Shown here one piece after another: positions 1 to 11,153 of a stretch of DNA of 64,000 bases; position 1 is the stretch's first letter; each line of letters begins with the position of its first letter. The stretch is from NCBI GenBank assembly GCA_022495995.1, contig JAFEMH010000531.1:427001-491000 (forward strand), given 5' to 3'. The position numbers were made by a program, and so were the translations under genes. The stretch is from Adenophora triphylla var. japonica. Taxonomy: Eukaryota; Streptophyta; Magnoliopsida; Asterales; Campanulaceae. The notes beneath the pieces were generated by a model. That model saw only the letters and a list, made by a program, of their open reading frames with translations, did not search any database and was not told the origin of the DNA.

Positions 1-37
1 ATAGTACTAATTTTTTTGTCCCAATAAATATTGTATA

Positions 38-293
38 CTCCCTCCGTCCCATAGAACTTTACTCCTTTACTGTTGAGAACGAAAAATAAGGAATAATGTT
101 ATTAAAGTAGGTGTTGTGAGTGGGAGGAGAGAGAATGAGTGGAGAGAATAGTAAATTTGAAAAGTGTTGTGAGTATGACAAGTGGGTCCCATGAATAAAG
201 AAGTATTAAAAAATTTCCTTTTTAGGAAAGTGGGACTTTAAAATGGGACGCCTAAAATAGTAAAAGGGGTAATGTTTTATGGGACAGAGGGAG
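38..293. mobile_element. Stowaway-type MITE
   Basis: The left terminus reads ctccctccgtccc (38-50) and the right terminus gggacagagggag (281-293), an inverted repeat with one mismatch. A TA dinucleotide lies directly outside each end (36-37 and 294-295), the Stowaway/Tc1-mariner target duplication. The 256-bp interior is AT-rich with no coding potential. It is non-autonomous; a mariner transposase elsewhere would have moved it. The 294-551 interval to the next element holds no recognisable gene. Confidence 0.85.
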
Positions 294-559
294 TATGACT
301 TATTACCGTTTTTAAGAAAGATATTCTACTTATCGCTACATCATTGGTACCCCGGTGAAATTGCAATAAAATTTATTTCATTTCTTAGAAACGCGACATT
401 TATTTGAAATAAAAAAAAATGTGCGACATTTAATATAATGAAAGGGGGGGTATATTTTTATGGAAATTTTATCCATAAATCCCTTTTGGGACAAATCATT
501 TTTCCTTAAATTTTTCATTAATTTAAATGCCCCATAAATTCTTATTCAGTACTCCTTCC

Positions 560-1122
560 TGTTGGGATAGAGGACCAACCGGGTTAGATTTCGGAGCAAA
601 AGGGAGAAAATCGTCGGAGCTTCTGGAGGCATGGGCGACCGCCCAGGTGATGGTGGGCGACCACCCAGTTGAACAGTGGGTCATCGAATGGTTACTCTTC
701 TTCTGGGCGACCGCGCATATGGTGGAGGGCGACCGCTCACATGTACCGAAGGTCTTGGCTCGGAGGAATTTCACTATGGGCGACCGCCCATGGGCAGTTG
801 GGCGACCGCCCATGTGTCGGGGTGGAATTTTCTGGGCCCGTTTTTTAGGCAATTTTCGGGCTTCCCTTGTCCATCTAGGGTTAGGTTTTGTTCCTTTACA
901 TATATTTAAGCTATGTTTCGCCCCCTAGACTCATTGTAACAATATACAACTATTATAGTGCAAGATCCTGGCTTGGTAGTGCCCCCAGACGTAGCCAAAC
1001 ATATTAGTGAACTGGGTAAACAATTCCGGTGTTCTTTTTTGTGCTTTATTTCTTGTGTTTTGTTTGTGTACTCTAATCATTCTTGTAGGTTTGCTTGGTA
1101 GTGGAGGGCTACATTCACAACA
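560..1122 (+). repeat. Copia-1 5' LTR
   Basis: Starts tgttgggatag and ends ttcacaaca. Contains six 14-bp near-palindromes at 632-812. A stretch near 893-905 (ttacatatattta) could serve as TATA box. The open frames crossing the LTR on both strands come from the palindromes and are not coding. Confidence 0.93.
632..812. repeat. Paired-palindrome array in Copia-1 5' LTR
   Basis: Six copies of tgggcgaccgccca or close variants at 632-645, 654-667, 704-717, 726-739, 777-790 and 799-812. Start-to-start distances are 22, 50, 22, 51, 22: three pairs with an 8-bp gap inside each pair and a 72-73 bp pair period. Each motif has 4-5 bp arms around a GACC centre. The 3' LTR has the same array at 5246-5426. 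Function unknown; paired dimer-binding sites or RNA hairpins are possible. Confidence 0.9.
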
Positions 1123-1124
1123 AC

Positions 1125-1136
1125 TGGTATCAAAGC
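1125..1136 (+). promoter_or_regulatory. Copia-1 primer-binding site
   Basis: tggtatcaaagc begins two bases after the LTR end. It matches the initiator-Met tRNA primer-site type (tggtatcagagc) used by most plant Copia elements, with one change. Confidence 0.85.
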
Positions 1137-1175
1137 TCTTGGTTCAAGATCAGGGGTGTTGTCAAGCAATCAAGA

Positions 1176-4100
1176 ATGGGCAAAGACAAACAGGCGGTTG
1201 AGAAATTCGATGGGTCTGACTACGGATATTGGAGGATGCAGATTGAGGATCTTTTGTACAACAAGGATCTCTATAAGCCTCTGAAGGGTGTCAAACCGGA
1301 AGAAGAAGATCAGGAAGAATGGGAACTCATGGATCGGAAAGCCCTAGGGGTGGTCAGATCTACTTTGTCAGAGTGGATTGCAAAGACTACCAAGAAGGCG
1401 ACAACCACCAAGGAGCTGTTGGATTATCTTACTGAGAGATTTGAAACTCCATCTGCTGCAAATAAGGTTGATTTGATACGCAAGATGGGTAGTCTCAAGA
1501 TGCAAGAGGGAGGATCCTTGGCTAAGCACATCGATGAGTTTATGGATGTTATAGACTCATTGACTGCGGTGGAGATCAAGTTCGATGATGAGGTTCATGC
1601 GTGCTTGTTGCTAGCATCTTTACCAGGAAGTTGGAGCGGAACGGTGACAGCGATCAATGCTTCAGCAGGTAAGAAGAAATTGAAGTATGATGATGTTAAA
1701 GACTTTCTTTTGGGCGAAGAAAATCGCATGAAGAAGTTGGGGACATCGAGTGCTTCGGGATCGGCTTTAGCTACTACTAGCAAGGGGAAGCCGGGTACTA
1801 GCAAACAAGGGAGAACCGAATCTAGGGAGAACGTGGTGAGTGGTAAGGGCAAAGCTGTGCAGATCAAAGATAAACCAAAGGTCGCAAAGGGATCAGTTCA
1901 GTGCTATCATTGTAAGGAATTGGGACACTACAAGAGGGATTGTCCCAATCGTAGGGGCAATGCGGTGAATGTGACAGTCGAAGGTGACGATGTACTGGTT
2001 CTGAGTGTTAGTAGTGCACTAGAATCATGGGTGCTGGATTCGGGGGCATCATTCCACTCTTGCGGGCATAAAGAAGAGATGGAGAATTACACTTCCGGTG
2101 ATTTCGGTAAGGTCTATCTGGCGGATGGCGAGCCTTTGGAAATCAAGGGGAAGGGGGATGTCAAAATAGGAGCATCGGACGGGAAGGTCTTACATCTGAA
2201 CGGGGTCAGACACATTCCGGGTTTGAAAAAGAACCTATTATCAGTTGGGCAGTTGGACGAAGAAGGTTACAAGATAACATTCGGCTGCAGAAACTGGGTT
2301 ATTACCAAGGAGGACTGCGAGATCGCTCGAGGTAATAAGGAGGGGACTTTATATTTGGCGAATAACACCAAGGATAGTATCGCGGTGGCGGCAGCCAAGG
2401 GTGATACGGATTTGTGGCACTGTCGATTGGGTCACATGAGTGAGACGGGGATAAAGGTACTTTATTCAAAGGGACTACTACCGGGTTTGAAGACAGTCAA
2501 CGTGGGGATCTGCGAAGATTGTATGTTTGGCAAACAGGGGAGAAATGATTTCTCGAGGACAAGTAGGGGTTTGAGGGAAGCAAAGTTAGAACTTGTTCAC
2601 ACTGATTTGTGAGGACCATCTCCGATAACTTCTCTTGGTGGTACGTCATATTACATGACTTTTATTGATGATTCTACAAGGAAGGTCTGGGTTTATTTCT
2701 TGAAGGGGAAAGATGAAGCTTTCGAGGTGTTCAAGAAGTGGAGGGCCTTGGTGGAGAATCAGACGGGACTTAAGCTTAAGTGCTTGAGATCAGATAATGG
2801 TGGGGAATATGAGCTTGGTGAGTTCAGGGAATATTGTGCTGCAAATGGTATTCGTATGGAGAAGACACCAAAGCGCACACCACAACTCAATGGGGTTGCA
2901 GAGAGGATGAACAGAACATTGAACGAGCGGGCTAGAAGTATGAGATTGAAGTGTGGACTTCCGAAGACGTTTTGGGCATATGCAGTTGACACGGCGGCTT
3001 TCTTGATCAATCGGGGACCATCGGTACCATTGGGGAATGGAATTCCATAGGAAGCATGGAGTGGCAAGCAGGTAAATCTGTCCTTTCTTCGCATATTTGG
3101 CTGCGTTTCTTATGTTCATATTGATTCTGCTGAGAGAACTAAATTAGATGCAAAATCTGTTAAGTGTACGTTTATTGGGTATGGCGGGGATGACTTCGGG
3201 TATAAGTTTTGGGGTGACCAAAACCATAAAATTATTCGTAGTCGAGATGTGGTATTCAATGAACAAGTATTGTACAAGGACAGAAAGGGGGCATCTGATG
3301 ACACTAGTTCGGAACCGGAGGTTGTAGAGGTGGATATTCCAGACTCGGATGGGAGCAGAACGGTTCATATTGACCATGGTCAGGAGGTCACTGAAGATGA
3401 ACCACGTACTCCGGAACCGGATATTCCGCTGCATAGATCCAACAGATTGCGTGGATCGCCTGACAGGTATACTCCTTCCAATTATTATTTGCTGTTGACA
3501 GATAATGGGGAACCAGAATGTTATGCGTAGGCTGTTCGTAGTGCACTTTGTGATAAGTGGAAAGCTGTGATGGATGATGAGATGGACTCATTGAAGGCCA
3601 ACAAAACTTGGGAGTTGACTGAACTACCTAAGGGGAAGAAGGCACTGCATAACAAGTGGGTTTACAGGATCAAGGAGGAAGCAGACGGCAGTAAGCGTTA
3701 AAAGGCAAGACCGGTTGTAAAGGGTTTCAAAGAAAAGTATGGTATTGACTACACCGAGGTATTCACTCCGATTGTGAAGATGACCACTATCAGAATGGTT
3801 CTGGGGATAGTAGTGGCAGATAACTTGTTGCTTGAACAGATGGATGTAAAGACAGGCTTTCTTCATAGGGACTTGGAGGAAGAAATTTACATGGTACAGC
3901 CAGAGGGTTACTTGTCTAACGATAGCGAGGAGCTAGTTTGCAGATTGACTAAGAGCTTGTATGGCCTTAAACAAGCTCCCAGGCAGTGGTACAGAAAGTT
4001 TGATGGGTTCATGCATGACATTGATTTTATCAGATGTGAGGCGGATCATTGTTGCTACTTCAAGAACACAGACAACGGGTACATAATCTTGCTATTATAT

Positions 4101-5063
4101 GTGGATGACATACTAATAGCGGGCTCTAGCAGTAGAGTGGTAAACAGATTGAAGGCTCAGTTGTCAGAACGGTTCGAGATGAAGGATTTGGGAGAGGCCA
4201 GAAAAATCTTGGGCATGCGGATTGACCGGGATAGGGAGTCGGGTAAGTTGGTTCTTTCACAAGCAGAATACGTTGAGAAAATCTTGGCAAGGTTTTGTAT
4301 GGAAGAGGCGAAGCCAACAGGGACACCATTGGGTTTGCACTTCAAGCTATCCGAGAAAGACTCACCTATGGGCAAGGAGGAGCGTGACAAGATGGAGAGA
4401 ACTCCATATGATTCAGCAGTGGGGAGTCTCATGTATGCAATGGTGTGTACAAGGCCGGACATTGCACATGCGGTGGGAGTAGTCAGCCGATTCATGGGCA
4501 ATCCAGGAAAGCAACATTGGGAAGCGGTTAAATGGATCCTGCGTTACTTGAAGGGTACTGCTGGTAAGGCTCTGTGTTTCTCAAGCAAGGAGGTTATGTT
4601 AGCGGGTTATATTGATGCGGACTTGGCATCAAGTGATCTTGATAAGAGGAGAAGTACTACGGGTTATGTCTTCACATTGGGTGGTACAGCAATCTCCTGG
4701 GCTTCTAAATTGCAGAAAATCGTGGCTCAGTTGACTGCAGAAGCAGAATATGTGGCAGTGACAGAGGCAAGTAAAGAGATGGTATGGTTGCAGAATTTCT
4801 TGGGTGAACTTGGGAAGACGCGAAGTGGTAACGTTCTCTACATTGACAGTCAGAGTGCAATACACTTGGCTAGGAATCCGGCGTTTCATTCTAGGATGAA
4901 GCACATTGAACTGAGGTTTCACTACATCAGGCATCTCTTGGAGGAGAAGATCTTAAGGCTGGAGAAGATATTGGGATCGGAGAACCCGGCTGATATGTTG
5001 ACAAAGGTTGTGAACCTTGAGAAATTGAAGCTGTGCAAAGCTTCAATTGGGCTTGAAGAATAG
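1176..5063 (+). pseudogene. Copia-1 gag-pol polyprotein, broken by four in-frame stops
   Basis: One frame from ATG 1176 to the stop at 5061-5063 (about 1,295 codons), normal Copia length. The start at 1176 is chosen because MGKDKQ is the usual gag N-terminus; the upstream ATG at 1095 lies in the LTR. In order: UBN2-type gag; CCHC knuckle (CYHCKELGHYKRDC, residue ~243); aspartic protease (LDSGAS, D ~288); integrase zinc-binding HCRLGH and catalytic core with SDNGGEY (~2790); reverse transcriptase with YVDD at 4098-4109; RNase H ending ADMLTK. Nonsense codons lie at 2610-2612 (TGA, where HTDLWGP is expected), 3048-3050 (TAG), 3528-3530 (TAG) and 3699-3701 (TAA). No frameshift is seen, so damage is by point mutation only. 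Confidence 0.92.
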
Positions 5064-5173
5064 AAGAGGAGGATGGCACTACCATGATCGAGGTGAGCAC
5101 TAGGAGGACACCAAGGGTGAGTTGAAGAACAGATACGGGGCTTATATGTGTGGTTGATCTCTAGGTGGGAGAT

Positions 5174-5736
5174 TGTTGGGATAGAGGACCAATCGGGTTA
5201 AATTTCGGAGCAAAAGGGAGAAAATCGTCGGAGCTTCTGGAGGCATGGACGACCGCCCAGGTGATGGTGGGCAACCGCCCAGTTGAACAGTGGGTCATCG
5301 AATGGTTACTCTTCTTCTGGGCGACCGCGCATATGGTGGAGGGCGACCGTTCACCTGTACAGAAGGTCTTGGCTCGGAGGAATTTCACTATGGGCGACCG
5401 CCCATGGGCAGTTGGGCGACCGCCCATGTGTCGGGGTGAAATTTTCTGGGCCCGTTTTTTAGGCGATTTTTGGGTTTCCCTTGTCCATCTAGGGTTAGGT
5501 TTTGTTCCTTTACATATATTTAAGCTATGTTCCGCCCCCTAGACTCATTGTAACAATATACAACTATTATAGTGCAAGATCCTGGCTTGGTAGTGTCCCC
5601 AGACGTAGCCAAACATATTGGTGAACTGGGTAAACAATTCCAGTGTTCTTCTTTGTGCTTTATTTCTTGTGTTTTGTTTGTGTGCTCTAATCATTCTTGT
5701 AGGTTTGCTTGGTAGTGGAGGGCTATATTCACAACA
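5174..5736 (+). repeat. Copia-1 3' LTR
   Basis: Same 563-bp length and termini as the 5' copy, preceded by polypurine tract ggtgggaga (5164-5172). Its six palindromes begin at 5246, 5268, 5318, 5340, 5391 and 5413, keeping the 22/50/22/51/22 spacing. Several point differences fall within motifs, some breaking arm complementarity (for example tggacgaccgccca at 5246). Confidence 0.93.
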
Positions 5737-6256
5737 CTTTCGTCCCACTTCAATTGAGCCATGGCATCTTTGCATGCTTTTTAAGAATTTTTTTTTAAAA
5801 TAAGTAAAGAATTGAAAGTGGGTAGAAGATTAGAGGAGAGAGAATGTAAAAGTTAAAAATTTATAGTATAAATGGGAACTTGTCCTTTCTACAGTACAAT
5901 GAACAGTTTCAAGTGTCAAATTTCCCATTTTGCCCTCACTAAGTTGTCCCTTTTCCATTTTGCCCTTAAAAAAAATTAAATTAAAAAAAAAAAAAAACAT
6001 GTCCTCGGACACGGACTTTTACTAGTATTTAATAGGAGGGAGAATTAGTGGGAGGAATAGTAAGTTAATGATTGTTTTTTTTGTAAATATGTTAAAATTA
6101 TAATGGTATAATGAATGATTTTTTTGTAAATATATAAACATTATGAGGGTATAAATGTCCGAAACACTGTTCGCTTCTTTCCATTTATGAAATGGCTCAT
6201 TTGAAGTGGGACGTCTCAAAAAGTAAAGTGGCTCAATTGAAGTGGGACGGAGGGAG

Positions 6257-6714
6257 TATTATATTATACTACATTTTATATGTAGTATTTAAAAATTATG
6301 ATACATCCTTATCAATACTGTCTCCTCTCCTGCCACCAATCCATCACCACCTCAGCCCGCCGCTGCCGCCCGCCACCGCCACCGTTGGTCGAAATCCGGT
6401 CACCGATCGTTGGAAATCGGTTGACGGTCGTCGAAATTCGGTCATCGATCGCTGGTGCCACCTGTTATCATCAATACAATATTATGAATTATCTTGTATG
6501 CAGTATTATTACAAAATAATATAACATGATAATACAATATAGAAAATTATGAGCTAGACATTATGAAACTTTTTTATAATTCATGAGTCATTCTTCCTAT
6601 TTTTATACTTCTTGTACTATATTTACAAAAATTACACTACTACAATTATGTCCTTACTTAAAAACAACACATATTATAAGACAAAACAAAATAAAAAATG
6701 CATCACTTATTATT

Positions 6715-6751
<37 letters not shown>

Positions 6752-7429
6752 AAATACACCCAAGATCTTCACCCTGTTTAATTATCAAGATCCCCACAAA
6801 CTAATCCATCCAAAGAACCGGGTCGTCCGTATTCCGTCACTAACAACGACATACATCTAACATGCTTAACTAAATTAGTCCTAATTAATAGTGTCGTCGT
6901 TTTAATTAGTCATTTTCTTAGTACTAATACAAGTTTATAATACCCACGTAATATTCGACGAAAACGATAACACTTTAGTTAAAATTAACGCAAAGCTTAG
7001 ACTCGGTGGATAATCACTATGCGAACTTAAATCAAATGCAAGGAAATTAAAATATCTGCATGCGAGATGTTGATTTATACGCGTACTAAACTGGTATATA
7101 AAATTATACAGTAGTCGATTAATTTAAATGTGTGATTAGGGTTTTTGTTTAGTTGATCAAGACAGCGTAAAATTGATTTATGATATAAAAAAATATGGTA
7201 CTCGCATATATTTACTTAATATGGAAAGGAGACGGCTATATAAGGCGACTGAGCCAACGACGGGCCTCGGTCTCATATTTATGTGCCAAAAAATAACTTT
7301 TACTAGGAAAATGACTAGGGTTACTGATTGCTAAGTCATTTTGAAGGCAAGGATGCTTCTTCTCGGCATATCAAAGCTAAGATCCAATATTGTGGTCGTC
7401 GATGAACTATTTGATCAGCTATACTATAT
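6257..7429. other. Intergenic, AT-rich, with (AG)n microsatellite
   Basis: No gene recognised. An uninterrupted (AG)n run spans about 6717-6747. A GC-richer patch at 6355-6460 has imperfect direct repeats around gtcgaaatccggtc / gtcgaaattcggtc. The rest is AT-rich with short unrelated open frames. Confidence 0.6.
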
Positions 7430-7710
7430 TAGGGGGTGTAAATGGTTAGATTTGGTTCGGTTTGGGTCAATTTACGGACCGAACCACTAGTCATCGATTT
7501 GAAAAAATATCAAATCGAATCGAACCATGAAAAAATTTAAATCGAACCGAACCAATTGCTTAAAGCATTAATTAGAATATTGCTTAAATCATTAATTAGA
7601 ACATGATTTCAAACTACACAATTCATTGTCATGTTTGTTTGAATTTTTCGAACATAACATAAATAAGAGATTCAGTATTTAAACACAACTTTAAATTGTG
7701 CTTCAATGAT

Positions 7711-7872
7711 TGATGTAGGAGGAACCGAGGAAGAAATCTGCACTAAGAAAGGATATTTGACGAAGTCAAATATATCAATTATTTTTGTATTTTAATTAAT
7801 ATCTTAGGACTTAATTTGTTTTAGTTTATATTTTAGTTCTTATTTTCGTCATTAATTTTAATAGGTTGATTA
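7711..7872 (+). repeat. LTR copy A (first part) of the orphan-ORF element
   Basis: Starts tgatgtaggaggaaccgagg. It breaks off at gatta, the target duplication of Copia-2a, and continues at 10412. It matches the start of the 3' LTR at 12023. Confidence 0.85.
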
Positions 7873-8326
7873 TGTTGGGATGTGGAGTCAAAACCATGGA
7901 TAAAGGAATTTGAACCGCGGTCGGAGGAGTTGGTGAGATCAAGGAGGATTCTTCTGCAGCAGATTTGTTTCCTATTTTGATTAGATCTCCTCTTGCATTG
8001 GTGATTCCTTTTGGTAGTAATATTTGGAAGGACTTGTGAAGAAAGAAGATTACTTTCTTGAGTAGGAATCCTTTTATTACTAGGATTTGATTTATTGTTC
8101 CCTATAAATACATGTGATAGCCTAGAGACAAATTGTAACATCTGAAAATATTAGAGAGAATATTTTGGCTTGGTAGCGCCCCCGGACGTAGTTGTTGTTG
8201 CAACGAACCGGGTTAACAATTCTTGTGTGTTTTTTTTTTTTGTGTGATTTACTTTTCGTGTGTGTTGCCCTTATTTTTCTTCCTAGCTCGGTCCGTTTCC
8301 GCTGCGTGGGCGTGATTTTCACAACA
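7873..8326 (+). repeat. Copia-2a 5' LTR
   Basis: Starts tgttgggatgtgg, ends ttttcacaaca; a TATA-like ctataaata lies near 8102. It is about 130 bp shorter than the Copia-2b LTR because the palindrome-bearing segment after gagatcaagg is missing. Confidence 0.9.
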
Positions 8327-8380
8327 ACTGGTATCAGAGCTCTTGGTTTTGTCGAATCATTGGTTGGCTGGTCTTTTGCT

Positions 8381-9358
8381 ATGGATTTCTTGGGAGCTTT
8401 GGAGGATGGTAATAAGGTGTTGATCGAAAAGTTTGATGGGACGGATTTCAATTTTTGGAAGACACAAATCGAGGATGTTCTATGGAATAAGGATTTGTAT
8501 CTACCATTAAAATAAAAGCCGGCGGACATAGAGGAAGCAAAATTCGAAATCTTGGATCGGAAAGCGTTAGGGCTTGTTAGGCAAACGTTGACCAAGGATG
8601 TGGCGAAGAATGTTTTGGAGGCGAAGACTACCATGGAGATGTTACAGATGTTGGCGAGCATGTACGAGGCACCATCGGCGGCGAATAAAGCTCATCTAAT
8701 GAGGAAGTTGTTGAACATAAGGATGGTGGAGGGCATGTCGGCAACAAAGCATATAAGTGAATTCAAATCTACTGCGACCCAACTGTCTTCCGTGGCTGTT
8801 ACTCTTGATGACGAGGTACTAGCATTGATTTTACTTTCTTCTTTGCCGGAAAGTTGGGATACGACTGCGATAGCAGTTAACGTTTCAACAGGAAAAGTGA
8901 AGTTGAAGTTTGCGGATGTCGTTGATGTGATTCTTGGCGAAGAAATTCGTAGGAAGAGCAAGGGTGGGACATCGGGGCTAGCACTAAATGTCGGTGAAAA
9001 GAGTAAGGGTGGCAAGAAGGTGATTACTTGCTACGATTGTGGGGAGAAGGGGCACTTTAGGAGAAGTTGTCCGAAGCGGTCAGGCAGAGCGAAGGAATTG
9101 AATGTTGCTGAGGAGATGGCGGACGTATTAATCTTGGGTGGGAGCAGTTCAACAGATTCGTGGGTTTTGGATTCGGGCTCGACGTTTCATTCATGCACCA
9201 GTGCAGAAAGAATGGAGCAGTATGTTCCGGTGATTTTGGGGTTGTTCGCTTGGGAAACGATCATCCTGTCAAGGTCATTGGAAAGGGGGTTGTTCGGGTC
9301 AAAGCAACGGATGGGACTGTTTTACGGCTACGTGATGTGCGACATATTCCGGATTTGA
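8381..9358 (+). pseudogene. Copia-2a gag with protease start, one nonsense codon and a terminal frameshift
   Basis: ATG 8381 begins MDFLGALED, followed by the UBN2-type gag core, a CCHC knuckle (CYDCGEKGHFRRSC, about 9031-9072) and the aspartic protease motif LDSGSTFHSC (about 9168). A GAA-to-TAA change gives a stop at 8513-8515 (GAA in Copia-2b). After the protease motif the reading shifts: the expected protease continuation is in another frame from about 9230. The same shift is in Copia-2b, so it predates both copies. Gag could bind and package RNA if expressed; nothing after protease is recognisable pol. Confidence 0.85.
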
Positions 9359-9798
9359 AGAGGAACTTGATTTCCATAAGGCAACTTGATAAGGAGGGTT
9401 GTGTGGTGACCTTCGGTTGTGGGACGTGGAAGGTAAACCGCGGAGCTAGCTTGGTAGCTCGTGGCGGCGTGGAAGATATGTTGTATACCACATGCAACAT
9501 GAATCGTTGGGGGAAACGAAGGCGCATCCCAATGATGAATGGTGGTGGCCGAGATCGCCATGGTGGGAGAAATTTCACTAAACGGTATGTTGATAGAAAA
9601 TTGGGTGATGAAGTCGGCCGACGCGGAGCCAATTTGGTCAACATGGGAGCGGGATCTAGAACGGTGATGCGATGGGTTGCAAAGAACACACAAAGGTTCC
9701 AAGCTTGTGATTGTGTGGGGCACGTGGATTCGCGCTGTTCAGGATCGATAGTTAGCAAGCAAGTGAGCGGGGATGCGCAGGAGGATCATTCGGAATGA
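9231..9798 (+). pseudogene. Copia-2a shifted frame: protease remainder plus unrecognised tail
   Basis: The first part, with DVRHIPDLKRNLIS, is the normal segment downstream of a Copia protease motif. From about residue 100 it runs into an Arg/Gly-rich stretch (GGGRDRHGGRNF) that is not integrase. The frame ends at 9796-9798. The tail is nearly the same in Copia-2b, including its end. It may be sequence that replaced the deleted integrase and reverse transcriptase, or simply non-coding. Confidence 0.6.
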
Positions 9799-9960
9799 AG
9801 ACTCGGAGCATGGTAGAACCGACAGTTATGTTGAAGCGTAGCTCAGCTTCAACTCACTTGGATAACTAGACAAGAGGCCGGGCGCTACCAACGCAATAGC
9901 TGGCCACTGAAATTTGTTTCAAGAGAGGTATCATGGATGGTTTGTCTCCAGGTGGGAGAT

Positions 9961-10411
9961 TGTTGGGATGTGGAATCAAAACCATGGATAAAGGAATTTG
10001 AACCGCGGTGGAGGAGTTGGTGAGATCAAGGAGGATTCTTCTGCAGCAGATTTGTTTCCTATTTTGATTAGATCTCCTCTTGCATTGGTGATTCCTTTTG
10101 GTAGTAATATTTGGAAGGACTTGTGAAGAAAGAAGATTACTTTCTTGAGTAGGAATCCTTTTATTACTAGGATTTGATTTATTGTTCCCTATAAATACAT
10201 GTGATAGCCTAGAGACAAATTGTAACATCTGAAAATATTAGAGAGAATATTTTGGCTTGGTAGCGCCCCCGGACGTAGTTGTTGTTGCAACGAACCGGGT
10301 TAACAATTCTTGTGTGTTTTTTTTTTGTGTGATTTACTTTTCGTGTGTGTTGCCCTTATTTTTCTTCCTAGCTCGGTCCGTTTCCGCTGCGTGGGCGTGA
10401 TTTTCACAACA
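9961..10411 (+). repeat. Copia-2a 3' LTR
   Basis: Starts tgttgggatgtgg, ends ttttcacaaca, three bases shorter than its partner and almost identical by eye. It also lacks the palindrome cassette. Confidence 0.9.
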
Positions 10412-10666
10412 GATTAGAGATTATTTTAGAGTAGATTTTGAGAAGATTTACTAGTTTTTGAGTCCTATTTAGTTACCATATAGGTTAGGAGTAATTCTAG
10501 AAGGTTTAGAATTGTTTTTCAAGTTTTATGGGCACTATAAAATAGGCCTAGTGATGTAATCCGAAAATTAGCTTTTGATTAATTAAATTTCAAAAAGTTT
10601 TTCTCTTTATTCCTGATGGATTCCAGATTACTGCTGGTGGATTCCAGTATTGTGTTTGAGGATTTT
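10412..10666 (+). repeat. LTR copy A (second part), ending at a chimeric junction
   Basis: Continues the LTR interrupted at 7872 and includes promoter-like cactataaaatagg (about 10532). It stops at tgtttgaggatt and passes straight into ccgaggaag of copy B, skipping about the last 75 bases of one LTR and the first 14 of the next. That is expected from unequal recombination or strand transfer between LTRs. Confidence 0.8.
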
Positions 10667-11106
10667 CCGAGGAAGAAATCTGCACTAAGAAAGGATATTT
10701 GACGAAGTCAAATATATCAATTATTTTTGTATTTTAATTAATATCTTAGGACTTAATTTGTTTTAGTTTATATTTTAGTTCTTATTTTCGTCATTAATTT
10801 TAATAGGTTGATTAGAGATTATTTTAGAGTAGATTTTGAGAAGATTTACTAGTTTTTGAGTCCTATTTAGTTACCATATAGGTTAGGAGTAATTCTAGAA
10901 GGTTTAGAATTGTTTTTCAAGTTTTATGGGCACTATAAAATAGGCCTAGTGATGTAATCCGAAAATTAGCTTTTGATTAATTAAATTGAAGAGTTTTCTC
11001 TCTTAATTCCTGGTGGATTCCAGTTCTTGTGTTTGAGGATTCTTCGCTTGATGAATTCTTGTGTTTAGTGCGCTAAACACGAATCTATCGTGCTTGTGCT
11101 GCGTCA
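10667..11106 (+). repeat. LTR copy B (functional 5' LTR side) of the orphan-ORF element
   Basis: Matches the 3' LTR (12023-12478) from ccgaggaag to the terminal gctgcgtca and is directly followed by the primer site, so it acts as the immediate 5' LTR. TATA-like ctataaaat lies near 10933. Confidence 0.85.
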
Positions 11107-11108
11107 GT

Positions 11109-11120
11109 TGGTATCAGAGC
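11109..11120 (+). promoter_or_regulatory. Primer-binding site of the orphan-ORF element
   Basis: tggtatcagagc, a perfect plant initiator-Met tRNA primer-site sequence, begins two bases after the LTR end. Confidence 0.85.
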
Positions 11121-11153
11121 AGGCTTAACCTGTCTTTTCATCACTAATTCGTT

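Larger units (their letters stand above)
560..5736 (+). mobile_element. Copia-1: complete Ty1/copia LTR retrotransposon with disabled pol
   Basis: Two 563-bp LTRs (560-1122, 5174-5736), TG...CA termini, a primer site directly after the 5' LTR, a polypurine tract directly before the 3' LTR, and a 5-bp target duplication with one mismatch (cttcc 555-559, ctttc 5737-5741). Domain order gag, protease, integrase, reverse transcriptase, RNase H is that of Ty1/copia. By eye the LTRs differ at about 19 positions, mostly transitions, so the insertion is not brand new. It landed in the terminus of a Stowaway MITE. The coding frame has four nonsense codons, so this copy cannot supply its own proteins. 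Confidence 0.95.
552..6256. mobile_element. Stowaway-type MITE split by Copia-1
   Basis: The first 8 bases of a Stowaway terminus (ctccttcc, 552-559) stop where Copia-1 starts; the terminus resumes after Copia-1 at 5737 with gtcccacttcaattgagcc. The opposite end at 6228-6256 is the reverse complement (ggctcaattgaag then tgggacggagggag). TA flanks both ends (550-551, 6257-6258). Without Copia-1 the element is about 525 bp. A second, imperfect copy of the sub-terminal block lies at 6193-6216, so the right end is partly duplicated. No coding potential. Confidence 0.8.
7873..10411 (+). mobile_element. Copia-2a: gag-only Copia-derived element
   Basis: LTRs at 7873-8326 (454 bp) and 9961-10411 (451 bp), TG...CA ends, target duplication gatta (7868-7872 and 10412-10416), primer site tggtatcagagc (8329-8340), polypurine tract ggtgggaga (9951-9959). 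The internal 1,634 bp encodes gag and the protease active site only. Copia-2b (32410-35208) has the same internal structure, so the deletion is ancestral. Both LTRs here lack the roughly 130-bp palindrome cassette present in Copia-2b. Confidence 0.92.

Noticed and set aside
527..928. Plus and minus ORFs across the Copia-1 LTR
   Set aside because: Frames are kept open by the GC-rich palindromes; they cross the LTR boundary and no protein family is recalled.
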